Shown: one piece after another, positions 55,122-64,000 of the stretch
Position numbering within the stretch: position 1 is the stretch's first letter
Layout: each line of letters opens with the position of its first letter
NCBI RefSeq assembly: GCF_014534655.1
Contig: NZ_JACVVD010000005.1
Location: 186,001 to 250,000 of the forward strand
Origin: Paenibacillus sedimenti
GTDB taxonomy: Bacteria > Bacillota > Bacilli > Paenibacillales > NBRC-103111
Length of the DNA: 64,000 bases
Direction: 5' to 3'
Notes under the pieces: generated by a model
Told to the model about the DNA's origin: nothing
The model's database searches: none
Seen by the model: the letters and a program-made list of their open reading frames with translations, nothing else
Position numbers and translations under genes: made by a program

Positions 55122-55850
55122 CTAACCTAAAAAATAATGCAGCGCAGCGTCCAATTCACCCTGCCAAAATCCCCATAAATGCTTGCCGGGCTTCTCGATA
55201 TAGTGAAGCGCGGTATTTTTGTCTTCAAGAAATTGTTTGGTCAGCCGGTTTTCTCTGACGAAGTCAAAGGTACCGCGCTCTGTCTTTACGTCAGTTTCGT
55301 CGAGCCCGATGAGCATGTACAGCTCCAACCAGGATAAATCGTCCTCCGCCTTCAAACGTTCGCGCGTAATGTCGAAAAATGCGCCGGACAAGGATATAAC
55401 TCGGCAAAAAAGGCTAGGATAATCTAAGGCGAGGTGCAGGGAAACCGTTCCTCCTAAGGAATCTCCGGCAACGATTCTCTCGGTACGATCATTCCGGACG
55501 GGATACCGGCTTTCTACATATGGCAGGAGCTCCTCTGCAAAAAAGCGGCAATAGGCATCATGTCTCTCGCCCTCCGGTGCATATTCGGATGTGCGGGTGG
55601 CTGTGTTTACATCGACGCCAACGACAATGGCCGGCTCCAAGCCATCATCCAGAATGCAGCGGGTAAGTGTCGTTGCTATACGCCCAAAGTTAAAAAATTG
55701 CTCGCCGTCCTGGCAGTAGACCACAGGATAGGAAAGCAGTTCATTGTATCCGGGCGGCAGATAGATGCGCAGGGTTCGGATTTCACCGAGAATGGATGAA
55801 GTGATTTCTTCTTTTACGATTGTTCTTTTGTAATAGCGAGAGTCATCCAA
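55122..55850 (-). CDS. Alpha/beta-hydrolase fold esterase (enterochelin esterase-like)
   Basis: 242 residues. N-terminal beta part GEIRTLRIYLPPGY, then YPVVYCQDGEQFF, nucleophile elbow VAGDSLGGTVSLHLAL (GxSxG, Ser near 130), an Asp in the ALHYIEKPGKHLWGFWQGEL region, and His near residue 224. It fits the esterase D/Fes family, for which substrates range from ferric siderophores to short-chain esters. The TTG start at 55850 is 9 bp from AAGGAGG. Iron relevance is not shown here. Confidence 0.83.
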   Translation of the reverse strand: MDDSRYYKRTIVKEEITSSILGEIRTLRIYLPPGYNELLSYPVVYCQDGEQFFNFGRIATTLTRCILDDGLEPAIVVGVDVNTATRTSEYAPEGERHDAYCRFFAEELLPYVESRYPVRNDRTERIVAGDSLGGTVSLHLALDYPSLFCRVISLSGAFFDITRERLKAEDDLSWLELYMLIGLDETDVKTERGTFDFVRENRLTKQFLEDKNTALHYIEKPGKHLWGFWQGELDAALHYFLG

Positions 55851-55876
55851 GGATATGATCCTCCTTAAAAAGGTGA

Positions 55877-55914
55877 GGTGTATTATAGCAGTTTGTTAAT
55901 TTTTGATTAACTGT
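55877..55914. promoter_or_regulatory. Esterase promoter region with an inverted repeat
   Basis: A minus-strand TATAAT lies at 55882-55887. Adjacent, on the plus strand, CAGTTTGTTAAT ... ATTAACTG forms an inverted repeat (GTTAAT/ATTAAC) in the -35 region. Operator function is possible. Confidence 0.45.
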
Positions 55915-55982
55915 ATTATATATTTTTAAAAACTGTACTATTCATTTGTGCTAAAAAACCTTAGATTCTTAAAGGAAACTGG

Positions 55983-56011
55983 TGTACAATTTACAAAAAC
56001 AGGTTTATAAT
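55983..56011 (+). promoter_or_regulatory. Promoter of pdhABCD
   Basis: TGTACA (55983-55988), a 17-bp spacer and TATAAT (56006-56011), 58 bp before pdhA. Confidence 0.68.
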
Positions 56012-56063
56012 AATACTATAACAGAAATGTAGCTAGCAGGCATTAAAATCATATATGAGGTGA

Positions 56064-57152
<1,089 letters not shown>

Positions 57153-57161
57153 ACAATTTCT

Positions 57162-57197
57162 CACGAATCCAGTTTTTCTTGCGAAAACTTATGGGAG
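57162..57197 (+). repeat. Hairpin element (family A) between pdhA and pdhB
   Basis: TCACGAATCCAGTTTT (57162-57177) - TCTTGCG loop - AAAACT (57185-57190) then TATGGGAGG. It lies inside the operon and again carries the downstream gene's ribosome site. Confidence 0.75.
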
Positions 57198-57209
57198 GCA
57201 CAGACTGTC

Positions 57210-58190
57210 ATGGCACAAATGACGATGATTCAAGCGATAAAAGACGCGATGCGCGTCGAACTGGAAAGAGATCCTAACGTAATTTTGTTCGGAGAAGACG
57301 TAGGTCATGTAGGCGGCGTTTTCCGTGCGACTGAAGGTTTGCAAAAAGAATTCGGCGAAGAGCGGGTATTCGATACGCCTCTCGCTGAGTCGGCTATCGG
57401 CGGTTTGGCTGTAGGTCTTGGCGTTCAAGGCTTCCGTCCGATCGCTGAAATTCAATTCGTAGGCTTCATTTATGAAGCCCTCGATCAAATTTGCGTACAA
57501 GCTGCTCGTATGCGTTACCGTTCCGGCGGCCGTTACAATTCTCCTATCGTATTCCGTACGCCTTTTGGCGGCGGCGTAAAAGCGGCTGAGTTGCACACGG
57601 ATGCGCTTGAAGGATTGCTCGTTCAAACACCGGGTATCAAAGTGGTTGTTCCTTCCAACCCTTATGATGCAAAAGGATTGCTCATTTCCGCGATCCGCGA
57701 CAATGACCCTGTCTTCTTCATGGAGCATTTGAACTTATACCGCGCTTTCCGCGCTGAAGTGCCGGAAGGCGAATATACCATTGAACTTGGTAAAGCGAAC
57801 GTTGTTCGCGAAGGTTCAGATGTTACAATTATTACTTACGGAGCTATGGTGCATACTTCAGTGAAAGCAGCTGAGGAAATCGAGAAAACACAAGGAGTTA
57901 AAGCTGAAGTAATCGATCTTCGTACCCTGCTGCCACTCGATATCGATACGATTGTCGCATCGATTAAGAAAACAAATCGTGCAATCATCGTACAAGAAGC
58001 GCAAAAAACGTCCGGCGTCGCCGCTGAAGTGATTGCGCAAATCAATGAAAAAGCGATTCTGCACCTGGAAGCTCCGGTACTTCGTGTCGCTCCGCCAGAT
58101 ACCGTCTATCCATTCGCGCAAATCGAAGACGCTTGGTTGCCTAGTCCAGCAAGTGTCATTGCTGGCATCAAACAAGTACTCGAATTTTAA
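57210..58190 (+). CDS. pdhB: Pyruvate dehydrogenase E1 component subunit beta
   Basis: E1-beta, 326 residues. N-terminal [80 protein letters not shown], and a C-terminal transketolase domain ([28 protein letters not shown]). GGGAGG lies upstream of ATG 57210. Confidence 0.98.
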   Translation: MAQMTMIQAIKDAMRVELERDPNVILFGEDVGHVGGVFRATEGLQKEFGEERVFDTPLAESAIGGLAVGLGVQGFRPIAEIQFVGFIYEALDQICVQAARMRYRSGGRYNSPIVFRTPFGGGVKAAELHTDALEGLLVQTPGIKVVVPSNPYDAKGLLISAIRDNDPVFFMEHLNLYRAFRAEVPEGEYTIELGKANVVREGSDVTIITYGAMVHTSVKAAEEIEKTQGVKAEVIDLRTLLPLDIDTIVASIKKTNRAIIVQEAQKTSGVAAEVIAQINEKAILHLEAPVLRVAPPDTVYPFAQIEDAWLPSPASVIAGIKQVLEF

Positions 58191-58215
58191 TCGAAGGTAA
58201 TAGGAGGTAAAGGAC

Positions 58216-59553
58216 ATGGCATTGTTCCAATACAAGTTCCCGGAGCTTGGTGAAGGCATACATGAAGGCGAGATCGTAAAGCTGCTTGTCAAAGCGGGCG
58301 ATACCGTAACGGATGAATCCATCCTGATGGAAGTTCAAAACGATAAAGCGGTCGTTGAAGTACCTTGTCCGGTTGAAGGCAAAGTCGTTGAAGTGAAAGT
58401 AAAAGAAGGACAAATTTGCCACGTTGGCGAGCTTGTCATGACGATCGAAGTAACAGGCGAACTGCCTGCCGAATCGATTCACCATGAGAGCAGCAGCCCG
58501 GCAGTTGCTGTTGCAGCGGCTCCTGCGCCTGCAGCGGCGGTCGCTGTGGCGGCAGCTCCGGCTCCGGCAGCGGCGCCTGTGGCAGCTGCCGCGCCAGTGG
58601 CCGCGCCAAACGCTGGCGCGGGCCGCGAAGTGCTTGCGACGCCTAGCGTACGCAAGCTTGCAAGAGAAAAAGGCATCACACTCGCAGAGGTGACGCCTAC
58701 AGGCAAGCACGGCCGCATAACGCGCGAGGACGTGCTCGGCTTCACTGGAGCTGGCGCGGCGCCAGCTCCAGCAGCGACAGCGCCAGCCGCAACCGAAGCG
58801 GCTGGAGCGGCTGCACCTGCTGCAGCGATGCAGCAGGTTGTTGTCGGCGATCGCGTCGAAGAACGGGTTCCGTTCAAAGGAATCCGCAAAGTGATCGCGA
58901 ACGCAATGGTTAAATCCGTGTACACAGCTCCGCACGTGACACTGATGGACGAAATCGACGTAACGGCTCTTGTTGCTCTGCGTGAGCGCACGAAGCCTCT
59001 CGCCGAGAAAAAAGGCGTGAAACTGACATACCTGCCTTTCATCGTGAAAGCACTTGTTGCGGCTTGCCGTCAATTCCCGGCGCTCAACGCGATGATCGAC
59101 GAAGAGAAACAAGAGATCGTCTACAAAAAGTACTATAACATCGGTATCGCGACAGATACAGACAACGGCTTGCTCGTTCCTGTAATCCATGACGCAGACC
59201 GCAAAAACGTATGGTCGATCGCTTCCTCCATCAAGGACCTTGCCGTTCGCGGACGGGAAGGCAAATTGGCTCCTAACGAGATGAAGGGCGGCACGATCTC
59301 CATTACGAATATCGGTTCAGTAGGCGGAATGTTCTTTACACCGGTCATCAACTTCCCTGAAGTTGCGATTCTGGGCGCAGGCCGCATTACAGAGAAGCCA
59401 GTTGTGAAAAACGGTCAAATCGTAGCCGCATCGGTTATGGCGCTTTCATTAAGCTTTGACCACCGTATCGTGGACGGAGCGACAGCGCAAAGCTTCTTGA
59501 ACTACATTAAGCAGCTTTTGGCTGATCCTGAGCTTCTTGTCTTGGAGGTGTAA
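58216..59553 (+). CDS. pdhC: Dihydrolipoamide acetyltransferase (E2) of pyruvate dehydrogenase
   Basis: E2 core, 445 residues. One N-terminal lipoyl domain with the modified Lys in EVQNDKAVVEVPCP (near residue 43). A long Ala/Pro-rich hinge (about 95-135) is followed by the peripheral-subunit-binding domain (LATPSVRKLAREKGITLAEV), a second Ala/Pro hinge (about 175-205), and the catalytic domain ending LSFDHRIVDGATAQSFLNYI with the HxxxDG motif. The LipL encoded nearby would act on the lipoyl Lys. Confidence 0.98.
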   Translation: MALFQYKFPELGEGIHEGEIVKLLVKAGDTVTDESILMEVQNDKAVVEVPCPVEGKVVEVKVKEGQICHVGELVMTIEVTGELPAESIHHESSSPAVAVAAAPAPAAAVAVAAAPAPAAAPVAAAAPVAAPNAGAGREVLATPSVRKLAREKGITLAEVTPTGKHGRITREDVLGFTGAGAAPAPAATAPAATEAAGAAAPAAAMQQVVVGDRVEERVPFKGIRKVIANAMVKSVYTAPHVTLMDEIDVTALVALRERTKPLAEKKGVKLTYLPFIVKALVAACRQFPALNAMIDEEKQEIVYKKYYNIGIATDTDNGLLVPVIHDADRKNVWSIASSIKDLAVRGREGKLAPNEMKGGTISITNIGSVGGMFFTPVINFPEVAILGAGRITEKPVVKNGQIVAASVMALSLSFDHRIVDGATAQSFLNYIKQLLADPELLVLEV

Positions 59554-59557
59554 CAGC

Positions 59558-60973
59558 ATGGTAGTAGGAGATGCTTCTTTAGATATAGACGTGCTGGTGA
59601 TTGGTGCAGGTCCTGGCGGTTACGTGGCCGCCATCCGCGCCTCTCAACTTGGCAAAAGCGTCTTGATCGTCGATAAATCCGAATGGGGCGGCGTATGCTT
59701 GAACCGCGGTTGTATCCCATCCAAAGCTTTGATCTCTGCTGCGCACACTTATGAGCACGCCCAGCATGCGGACAGCATGGGGATCTCCGTAGAGAACGTG
59801 AAGATTGACTTCGCGAAAGTGCAAGAGTGGAAAAACAACATAGTGAAGAAGCAAACCGGCGGTGTGAGCACACTGCTCAAAGGCAACAAGATTCAAATGT
59901 TCCAAGGCGAAGTGATGTTCATCAATGAGCACGAAGCTCGTGTGTTCAACGACCAAGAAGCGCCTCGCTACCGCTTTCAGCACTGCATCATCGCAACGGG
60001 TTCCCGTCCGATCGAGCTGAAAGCATTCCCTTACGGCGGAAGAATTATTTCTTCAACGGAAGCACTGAACCTGCCTGAAATTCCGAAAAGCATGGTCGTC
60101 ATCGGCGGCGGCTACATCGGTATTGAATTGGGTCAAACGTTCGCGAAGTTCGGTACGAAAGTAACGGTGCTTGAGGGCTCTGACCACGTACTGCCAGGCT
60201 TCGAGAAAGAAATGACGAAGCTGGTAGCGCGCAATCTGGAGAAAATCGGCGTAGAGGTTCACACTGAAGCGTTGGCGCAATCCAGTACGAAAAATGAAAA
60301 TGATGTTACAGTTACCTTTACCGTGAAGGGTGAAGAAAAACAAGTAACAGCTGAATATGTATTGGTTACGGTTGGCCGTCGTCCAAACACAGATGGTGAG
60401 CTTGGTCTTGATCTGATCAACCTGAAGCTGACAGATCGCGGTTTGATCGAAGTCGATAACCAAGGCAGAACAAACATTCCGCATATCTTCGCGATCGGCG
60501 ACGTCGTACCTGGTCTCGCTCTTGCGCACAAAGCTTCCTATGAGGCGAAAGTGGCTGCAGAAGCGATTGCCGGACTTCCAAGTGTTGTTGATTACAAAGC
60601 AATGCCTGCGGTTGTTTTCTCCGATCCGGAAATCGCGAGCGTAGGTTTGAACGAAACCGAAGCGAAGGCACAAGGCTATAACGTGACGATCGGTAAATTC
60701 CCTTACGCGGCGAACGGTCGCGCCAATTCGTTGAATGCAGGACAAGGCTTTGTGAAGCTTGTCGGCGACAAAGAAACAGGCCAACTGCTTGGCGGTCAAG
60801 TCGTAGGTCCGGAAGCATCCAATCTCATCGGTGAGCTTGCGCTTGCGATTGAAATGGCTGCTAACCTGGAGGACATCGCGCTTACGATTCATGCACACCC
60901 AACACTAACCGAAATGGTCATGGATGCTGCTGAAGGCGCGCTGGGTCATCCGATTCATCAGCTCGGCAAATAA
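59558..60973 (+). CDS. pdhD: Dihydrolipoyl dehydrogenase (E3)
   Basis: Flavoprotein regenerating lipoamide for the complex. 471 residues. FAD motif VLVIGAGPGGYVAAIRASQLG, redox disulfide GGVCLNRGCIPSKAL near residue 45, NAD motif VVIGGGYIGIELGQTFAKFGTKV near residue 182, and the interface HAHPTLTEMVMDA with catalytic His-Glu. ATG 59558 is 7 bp from GGAGGTG; TTG 59537 overlaps pdhC and is unsupported. Confidence 0.98.
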   Translation: MVVGDASLDIDVLVIGAGPGGYVAAIRASQLGKSVLIVDKSEWGGVCLNRGCIPSKALISAAHTYEHAQHADSMGISVENVKIDFAKVQEWKNNIVKKQTGGVSTLLKGNKIQMFQGEVMFINEHEARVFNDQEAPRYRFQHCIIATGSRPIELKAFPYGGRIISSTEALNLPEIPKSMVVIGGGYIGIELGQTFAKFGTKVTVLEGSDHVLPGFEKEMTKLVARNLEKIGVEVHTEALAQSSTKNENDVTVTFTVKGEEKQVTAEYVLVTVGRRPNTDGELGLDLINLKLTDRGLIEVDNQGRTNIPHIFAIGDVVPGLALAHKASYEAKVAAEAIAGLPSVVDYKAMPAVVFSDPEIASVGLNETEAKAQGYNVTIGKFPYAANGRANSLNAGQGFVKLVGDKETGQLLGGQVVGPEASNLIGELALAIEMAANLEDIALTIHAHPTLTEMVMDAAEGALGHPIHQLGK

Positions 60974-61003
60974 TTTCATTTGAAACGGTTTCAATACCTT
61001 TAG

Positions 61004-61058
61004 ATAAAAAGTCCCGAGAGCTCGGCAGAATTGGTTGCCGCTCTACGGGACTCTTTTC
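61004..61058. terminator. Terminator at the end of the pdh operon
   Basis: AGTCCCG (61010-61016) with CGGGACT (61046-61052), inner CGGCA/TGCCG, and AAAA and TTTT on the flanks, so it can act on both strands between pdhD and the convergent YdeI-type gene. Confidence 0.88.
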
Positions 61059-61099
61059 ATGTAATCATGCCAAATAATGATGCTAATTCATGCTGAACG

Positions 61100-61771
61100 C
61101 TATTCTTTCACCATCGGATTCTTAATGCCCCTCGATAGCTTGTCGATAGTCTTCTCTACACGCCCGCTGCGCGTTTCATCACGTTTGGCATCGGTGATCC
61201 ATCTGACATATTCTTTCCTGTTCGTGTACGACAACGTCTCATAAAAAACTTGTGCCTCAAGATTCGATTGAAACGCTGCTGCCAGATCGTCCGGTACGAT
61301 CACCGTTTTATCTGCGGGTAACGGGGACTTGTTCGCATTTTCCGCTCGTTTGGCCTGGCGTTCGCTCCGCTGCGACTTAACTAGGCCGATAGGGCGAAAG
61401 CGCATGGCCGACCAAGTCTCGTCGATGGAGACGAGGGACACGCCCTCAAATTGAAGGTCGGTTACCGTTTGCCAGCCGGAATCCCGGTTAATGTCCGTTT
61501 TGATCTTACTCGTTCCCTTAGGGTAGTTGATCCATAACATCCCCTCAGGGATGACGGCTTGAATCGCTTGAGGCGTCAAGCTTTGGACTTCAGCCATGTT
61601 GTATACAAACACTTGCACGAAATCGTAGGCTTGATCACTTTCCTTTTGCTCTGTTAGTACAACGCCTTCCGGCAGCGGATCGAGCTTCCCTATGTATCCT
61701 TCAGGAGCGTTCATGATGAGCGCACGCTTGCATCCTGCCAGGCGCAGCTTTTTCACGATATCATTACTCAC
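61100..61771 (-). CDS. YdeI/OmpD-associated family protein
   Basis: 223 residues. N-terminal half (KRALIMNAPEGYIGKLDPLPEG ... VFVYNMAEV ... MLWINYPKGTSKIKTDINRDSGW) resembles DUF3052-type folds. The C-terminal part (VPDDLAAAFQSNLEAQVFYETLSYTNRKEYVRWITDAKRDETRSGRVEKTIDKL) is the YdeI/OmpD-associated domain (bacteriocin-protection family). Actual function unknown. Convergent with pdhD. Confidence 0.8.
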   Translation of the reverse strand: MSNDIVKKLRLAGCKRALIMNAPEGYIGKLDPLPEGVVLTEQKESDQAYDFVQVFVYNMAEVQSLTPQAIQAVIPEGMLWINYPKGTSKIKTDINRDSGWQTVTDLQFEGVSLVSIDETWSAMRFRPIGLVKSQRSERQAKRAENANKSPLPADKTVIVPDDLAAAFQSNLEAQVFYETLSYTNRKEYVRWITDAKRDETRSGRVEKTIDKLSRGIKNPMVKE

Positions 61772-61842
61772 TTAGATGTCCCTCGCTTTAATTAGACTTT
61801 TGTCCCATTGTAAAAGCAGCAATTCCGCTTTGTCAAAATAGT

Positions 61843-62931
61843 TTAACCCTGTTTCTTTGCAAAATCCGCCATATAATCGGCAAGCGCCCTGCAAGCTTCT
61901 AGGGAAACGCCGTTATAAGCAGAGGCGCGCAGTCCACCTACGCTTCGATGCCCGGCAAGCCCTTCAAAGCCTTTGGCCTCCGACTCTTTGATAAATTTGC
62001 GCTGCATATCCTCGTTAGCCATCCGCCAAGTAATGTTCATATCTGAACGGTCCTTCGCATCAATGATCCCTTGATAAAAACCACCGCTTGCATCGATCAC
62101 ATCATAAATAAGCTTTGCTTTAGCGGCATTTTGCTGCTCTAACTGCTCTACGCCGCCCTGCTGTACTGTCCATTTTAGCACGAGATTCATCATATAAATG
62201 GAATGAACGGGAGGGGTATTATAAAGAGATTTATGCCCGGCGAATGTCATGTAGCGCAATATTTCCGGTATTCGCTTCGAGCCTTGCTCCAGCCAATCTT
62301 TGCGGATGACAACAACCGTCACGCCAGCGGGGCCGAGATTTTTTTGAGCCCCTGCATAGATCATGGAAAATCGATTCAAGTCTAGTTTTCTGCTCAAAAT
62401 ATCGCTTGTCATATCGGCTACAAGGGGTGTGTTTCCTACATCGGGAATATCTTGGTATCGCGAGCCTTCAATCGTGTTATTCAGCGTGATGTGCGCATAT
62501 GCGGAATTGGGAGCTAAATCAGCCTCAGTGAACACAGGAATGCTCTGCCAGTTCTGCTCCTTAGCGCTTGCAGCCACATGGGTATGTCCTACATGCGTGG
62601 CTTCCTTATAGGCTTTATCGGCAAAACTGCCGGTCAATACGTAGTTCGCGGTCTTATCTTGAGGCAAAAAGTTTAGCGGCAGCAGGGCAAACTGCGTGCT
62701 GGCCCCGCCTCCCATGAAGAGCACATCATAATCGTCTTTCAGCCCTAACAGCTTTAAAAGCAGCTGCTGGGTCTCCAGATTCAGCTCCTCAACGGCCCGG
62801 CTCCGGTGGGACATTTCCATCAGCGAGATACCCATCCCTTGATAGTCCACGAATTGTTCTTGCGCTTGCTTTAATACCTCCAAAGGCAATGCAGCAGGTC
62901 CAGGGTTAAAATTGTACAGTCGTTTCGTCAT
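61843..62931 (-). CDS. serC: Phosphoserine aminotransferase
   Basis: PLP enzyme for the second step of serine synthesis (3-phosphohydroxypyruvate to phosphoserine). 362 residues. KRLYNFNPGPAALPLEVLKQAQ, GGGASTQFALLPLNF, PLP-Lys in MIYAGAQKNLGPAGVTVVVI near residue 198, and C-terminal GHRSVGGLRASAYNGVSLEACRAL. Expression appears to be set by the T-box upstream. serA is not adjacent in this window. Confidence 0.98.
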   Translation of the reverse strand: MTKRLYNFNPGPAALPLEVLKQAQEQFVDYQGMGISLMEMSHRSRAVEELNLETQQLLLKLLGLKDDYDVLFMGGGASTQFALLPLNFLPQDKTANYVLTGSFADKAYKEATHVGHTHVAASAKEQNWQSIPVFTEADLAPNSAYAHITLNNTIEGSRYQDIPDVGNTPLVADMTSDILSRKLDLNRFSMIYAGAQKNLGPAGVTVVVIRKDWLEQGSKRIPEILRYMTFAGHKSLYNTPPVHSIYMMNLVLKWTVQQGGVEQLEQQNAAKAKLIYDVIDASGGFYQGIIDAKDRSDMNITWRMANEDMQRKFIKESEAKGFEGLAGHRSVGGLRASAYNGVSLEACRALADYMADFAKKQG

Positions 62932-62959
62932 TTCAAGCTACCTCCCGATCATGTATGGT

Positions 62960-63172
62960 GAAAACAAAAAACGCCCTCATCCGATTGGGACGAGGAGCGT
63001 TTGCTCGCGGTGCCACCCAATTTGAGAAACGTTCTAATGAACGCTCCTCCTCTTGGTTCCGCGGTAACGGGCGGTGCCGGTTAACTTAGAAATGACCACT
63101 ACTTCGGCCTTCCTTGGCGAAAACGCCTCCGAGTTGGATTCTCATCATAGGCATGATCGGGTATTGATGTTG
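62960..63172 (-). promoter_or_regulatory. T-box riboswitch leader of serC
   Basis: Minus-strand leader. T-box TGGGTGGCACCGCG is the complement of 63006-63019. A terminator stem (62971-63000) is followed by a U-tract (62961-62970). The stem-I region is compact. In its specifier loop, AGU (complement of 63098-63100) followed by a purine and a GUCAU basal strand is in the position where codons lie in the alaS leader, giving a Ser specifier. Confidence 0.88.
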
Positions 63173-63178
63173 AATAAA

Positions 63179-63207
63179 AGTATATGCTTAATGAGAGAAA
63201 AGGTCAA
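63179..63207 (-). promoter_or_regulatory. Promoter of the serC leader
   Basis: TTGACC (complement of 63202-63207), 17-bp spacer, TATACT (complement of 63179-63184). Confidence 0.82.
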
Positions 63208-63221
63208 TATCCGTTGAGATA

Positions 63222-64000
63222 CTATTTCACCGTTTTGTTATAAGCAGCGATTTTTTCCGTAATGCTCTTTGCAGCACCGTCGAGCGCATCTTTTGGAGCT
63301 TTTTTACCGGTTAGCGCTTCTTCGATGGCGCCTTCAACGATTTGGCGAGCTTCCGGGAATACGCCCATGACAGCGCCTTGCGTTGCTTTGTTCGCTTTTG
63401 TTGCATGCAGCTGGTCAACAGCTGTTTTGAACTGAGGATATTTCGCGAGGTTGTCCTTCACGAGCTGCTCGTCATATGCTTTTTTCGTAATCGGGAAGTA
63501 GCCTGTGTTGACGTGCCAGAATGCTTGCGTTTGCGGATTCGTCAAGAATTTGATGAACTCCCAAGCGCCTTTTTGCTCGGCATCGGATTTGTTGTTCAAG
63601 ATGTACAAGCTGGCTCCGCCAACGACAACACCGCCATCTTTAGCGTCGGCCGGTTTCGGCAGAAATGCGGTTCCGACTTGGAACTTGCCTTCGGCGCTGC
63701 TAACGATACCACGCAGGGAAGCCGTAGAATCCAGTGTCATGGCAACTTGACCGGCTGCGAAAGCCTTCTTCGTATCATCCGTTTTACGGCCGAGGTTTGA
63801 TGCAGTTTTGGTATCGACCATTTGCTTCCACCACGTTAACGTCTTTACACCGGCATCGCTGTTAACCATAGATTCTGTGGCAGAGGAAGTACGTCCGTTG
63901 CCATTATTAAGATATTCGGCGCCTTGATTAGCGAAAAATTGCTCCATGAACCATCCGTAAATCGCAAACGATGCCCCGGATTTGCCATCCTTGCTCAGCG
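63222..64000 (-). CDS. ABC transporter extracellular solute-binding protein (N-terminus outside the window)
   Basis: About 259 C-terminal residues of a family-1 (sugar/glycerol-phosphate type) substrate-binding lipoprotein. The frame stays open from 64000 (LSKDGKSGASFAIYGWFMEQ...), so the Met at 63947 is internal. Motifs include AFAAGQVAMTLDSTASLRGI, GTAFLPKPADAKDGGVVVGGASLYILNNKSDAEQKGAWEFIKFLTNP and the typical C-terminal helix. The ligand is not identifiable. Transporter permease genes are not in the window. Confidence 0.88.
   Translation of the reverse strand, partial: LSKDGKSGASFAIYGWFMEQFFANQGAEYLNNGNGRTSSATESMVNSDAGVKTLTWWKQMVDTKTASNLGRKTDDTKKAFAAGQVAMTLDSTASLRGIVSSAEGKFQVGTAFLPKPADAKDGGVVVGGASLYILNNKSDAEQKGAWEFIKFLTNPQTQAFWHVNTGYFPITKKAYDEQLVKDNLAKYPQFKTAVDQLHATKANKATQGAVMGVFPEARQIVEGAIEEALTGKKAPKDALDGAAKSITEKIAAYNKTVK

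Noticed and set aside
58168..59190. Long minus-strand Arg/Cys-rich frame opposite pdhC
   Set aside because: Produced by the GC-rich Ala/Pro linkers of pdhC read backwards.
60980..60994. Catabolite (cre) site TTGAAACGGTTTCAA after pdhD
   Set aside because: It is a perfect palindrome but one base short of the cre spacing, and lies downstream of the operon rather than at a promoter.

Overview
The window reads as a chromosomal core segment of a Gram-positive, endospore-forming Bacillales bacterium, most likely Paenibacillaceae. The gene order closely follows the Bacillus subtilis ruvA-ruvB-queA-tgt-yajC ... secDF-recJ-apt-relA-dtd ... hisS-aspS ... alaS-ireB-ruvX-mltG segment. Differences fit Paenibacillus: SecD and SecF are separate proteins, a SpoIID/LytB-domain protein sits between ruvB and queA, and there are many short dispersed intergenic hairpin repeats. 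No rRNA, tRNA, CRISPR array, prophage, transposase or plasmid gene was seen. This assignment is an inference from gene content and order; no 16S sequence is present.

Layout. 1-6.6 kb: ruvA (5' end cut by the window edge), ruvB, a SpoIID/LytB protein, queA, tgt and yajC, covering branch migration, the cell wall and queuosine tRNA modification. 6.6-12.4 kb: a PAP2 protein and a YrzE-type membrane protein on the minus strand, an ArsB/NhaD-type permease, a DUF421 protein, SpoVB (minus) and ComN. 12.5-21.9 kb: secD-secF, a CDF metal exporter, recJ-apt, relA, dtd and an unlisted 55-codon small gene. 22-27.2 kb: hemZ, an FAD oxidoreductase, a very acidic low-complexity protein, and a divergent DoxX/HxlR pair. 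27.2-38.7 kb: T-box-hisS-aspS-tcdA, rarA, a DUF3889 protein, mnmA (inverted), cymR, a YrvO-type cysteine desulfurase, yrrD, a small zinc-ribbon protein and an AI-2E-family permease. 38.7-47.6 kb: a putative Fur-controlled small RNA, T-box-alaS, a MITE-like repeat, ireB-ruvX, two DUF1292 proteins, mltG and two U32 peptidase-type tRNA hydroxylation proteins. 47.7-64 kb: a chemotaxis receptor, PbpI, a KinB-like histidine kinase, lipL, a membrane protein, an esterase, pdhABCD, a YdeI-type protein, T-box-serC and the C-terminal part of a sugar-type ABC substrate-binding protein.

The main themes are translation quality control and tRNA biology (hisS, aspS, alaS, dtd, tcdA, mnmA, tgt, queA, trhP1/P2), recombination and repair (ruvAB, recJ, rarA, ruvX), protein export (yajC, secDF), cysteine and sulfur flow (cymR, desulfurase, mnmA), and the pyruvate dehydrogenase complex with a nearby lipoyl-transfer enzyme. 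Three T-box leaders (hisS-aspS, alaS, serC) tie these genes to tRNA charging.

The most unusual signals are non-coding. (1) A minus-strand transcript with a consensus promoter and two Fur-box-like palindromes carries two anti-Shine-Dalgarno CUCCUUUC motifs and ends in a large hairpin (38.72-38.92 kb), which looks like an FsrA-type iron-sparing RNA. (2) Two families of short hairpin elements lie directly against Shine-Dalgarno sites: one at comN (four tandem 40-bp units), trhP2, pdhB and perhaps recJ, the other at yrrD and mltG. (3) About 300 bp of structured sequence lies between the alaS T-box and alaS. (4) The hisS-aspS T-box appears to carry an Asp rather than a His specifier.
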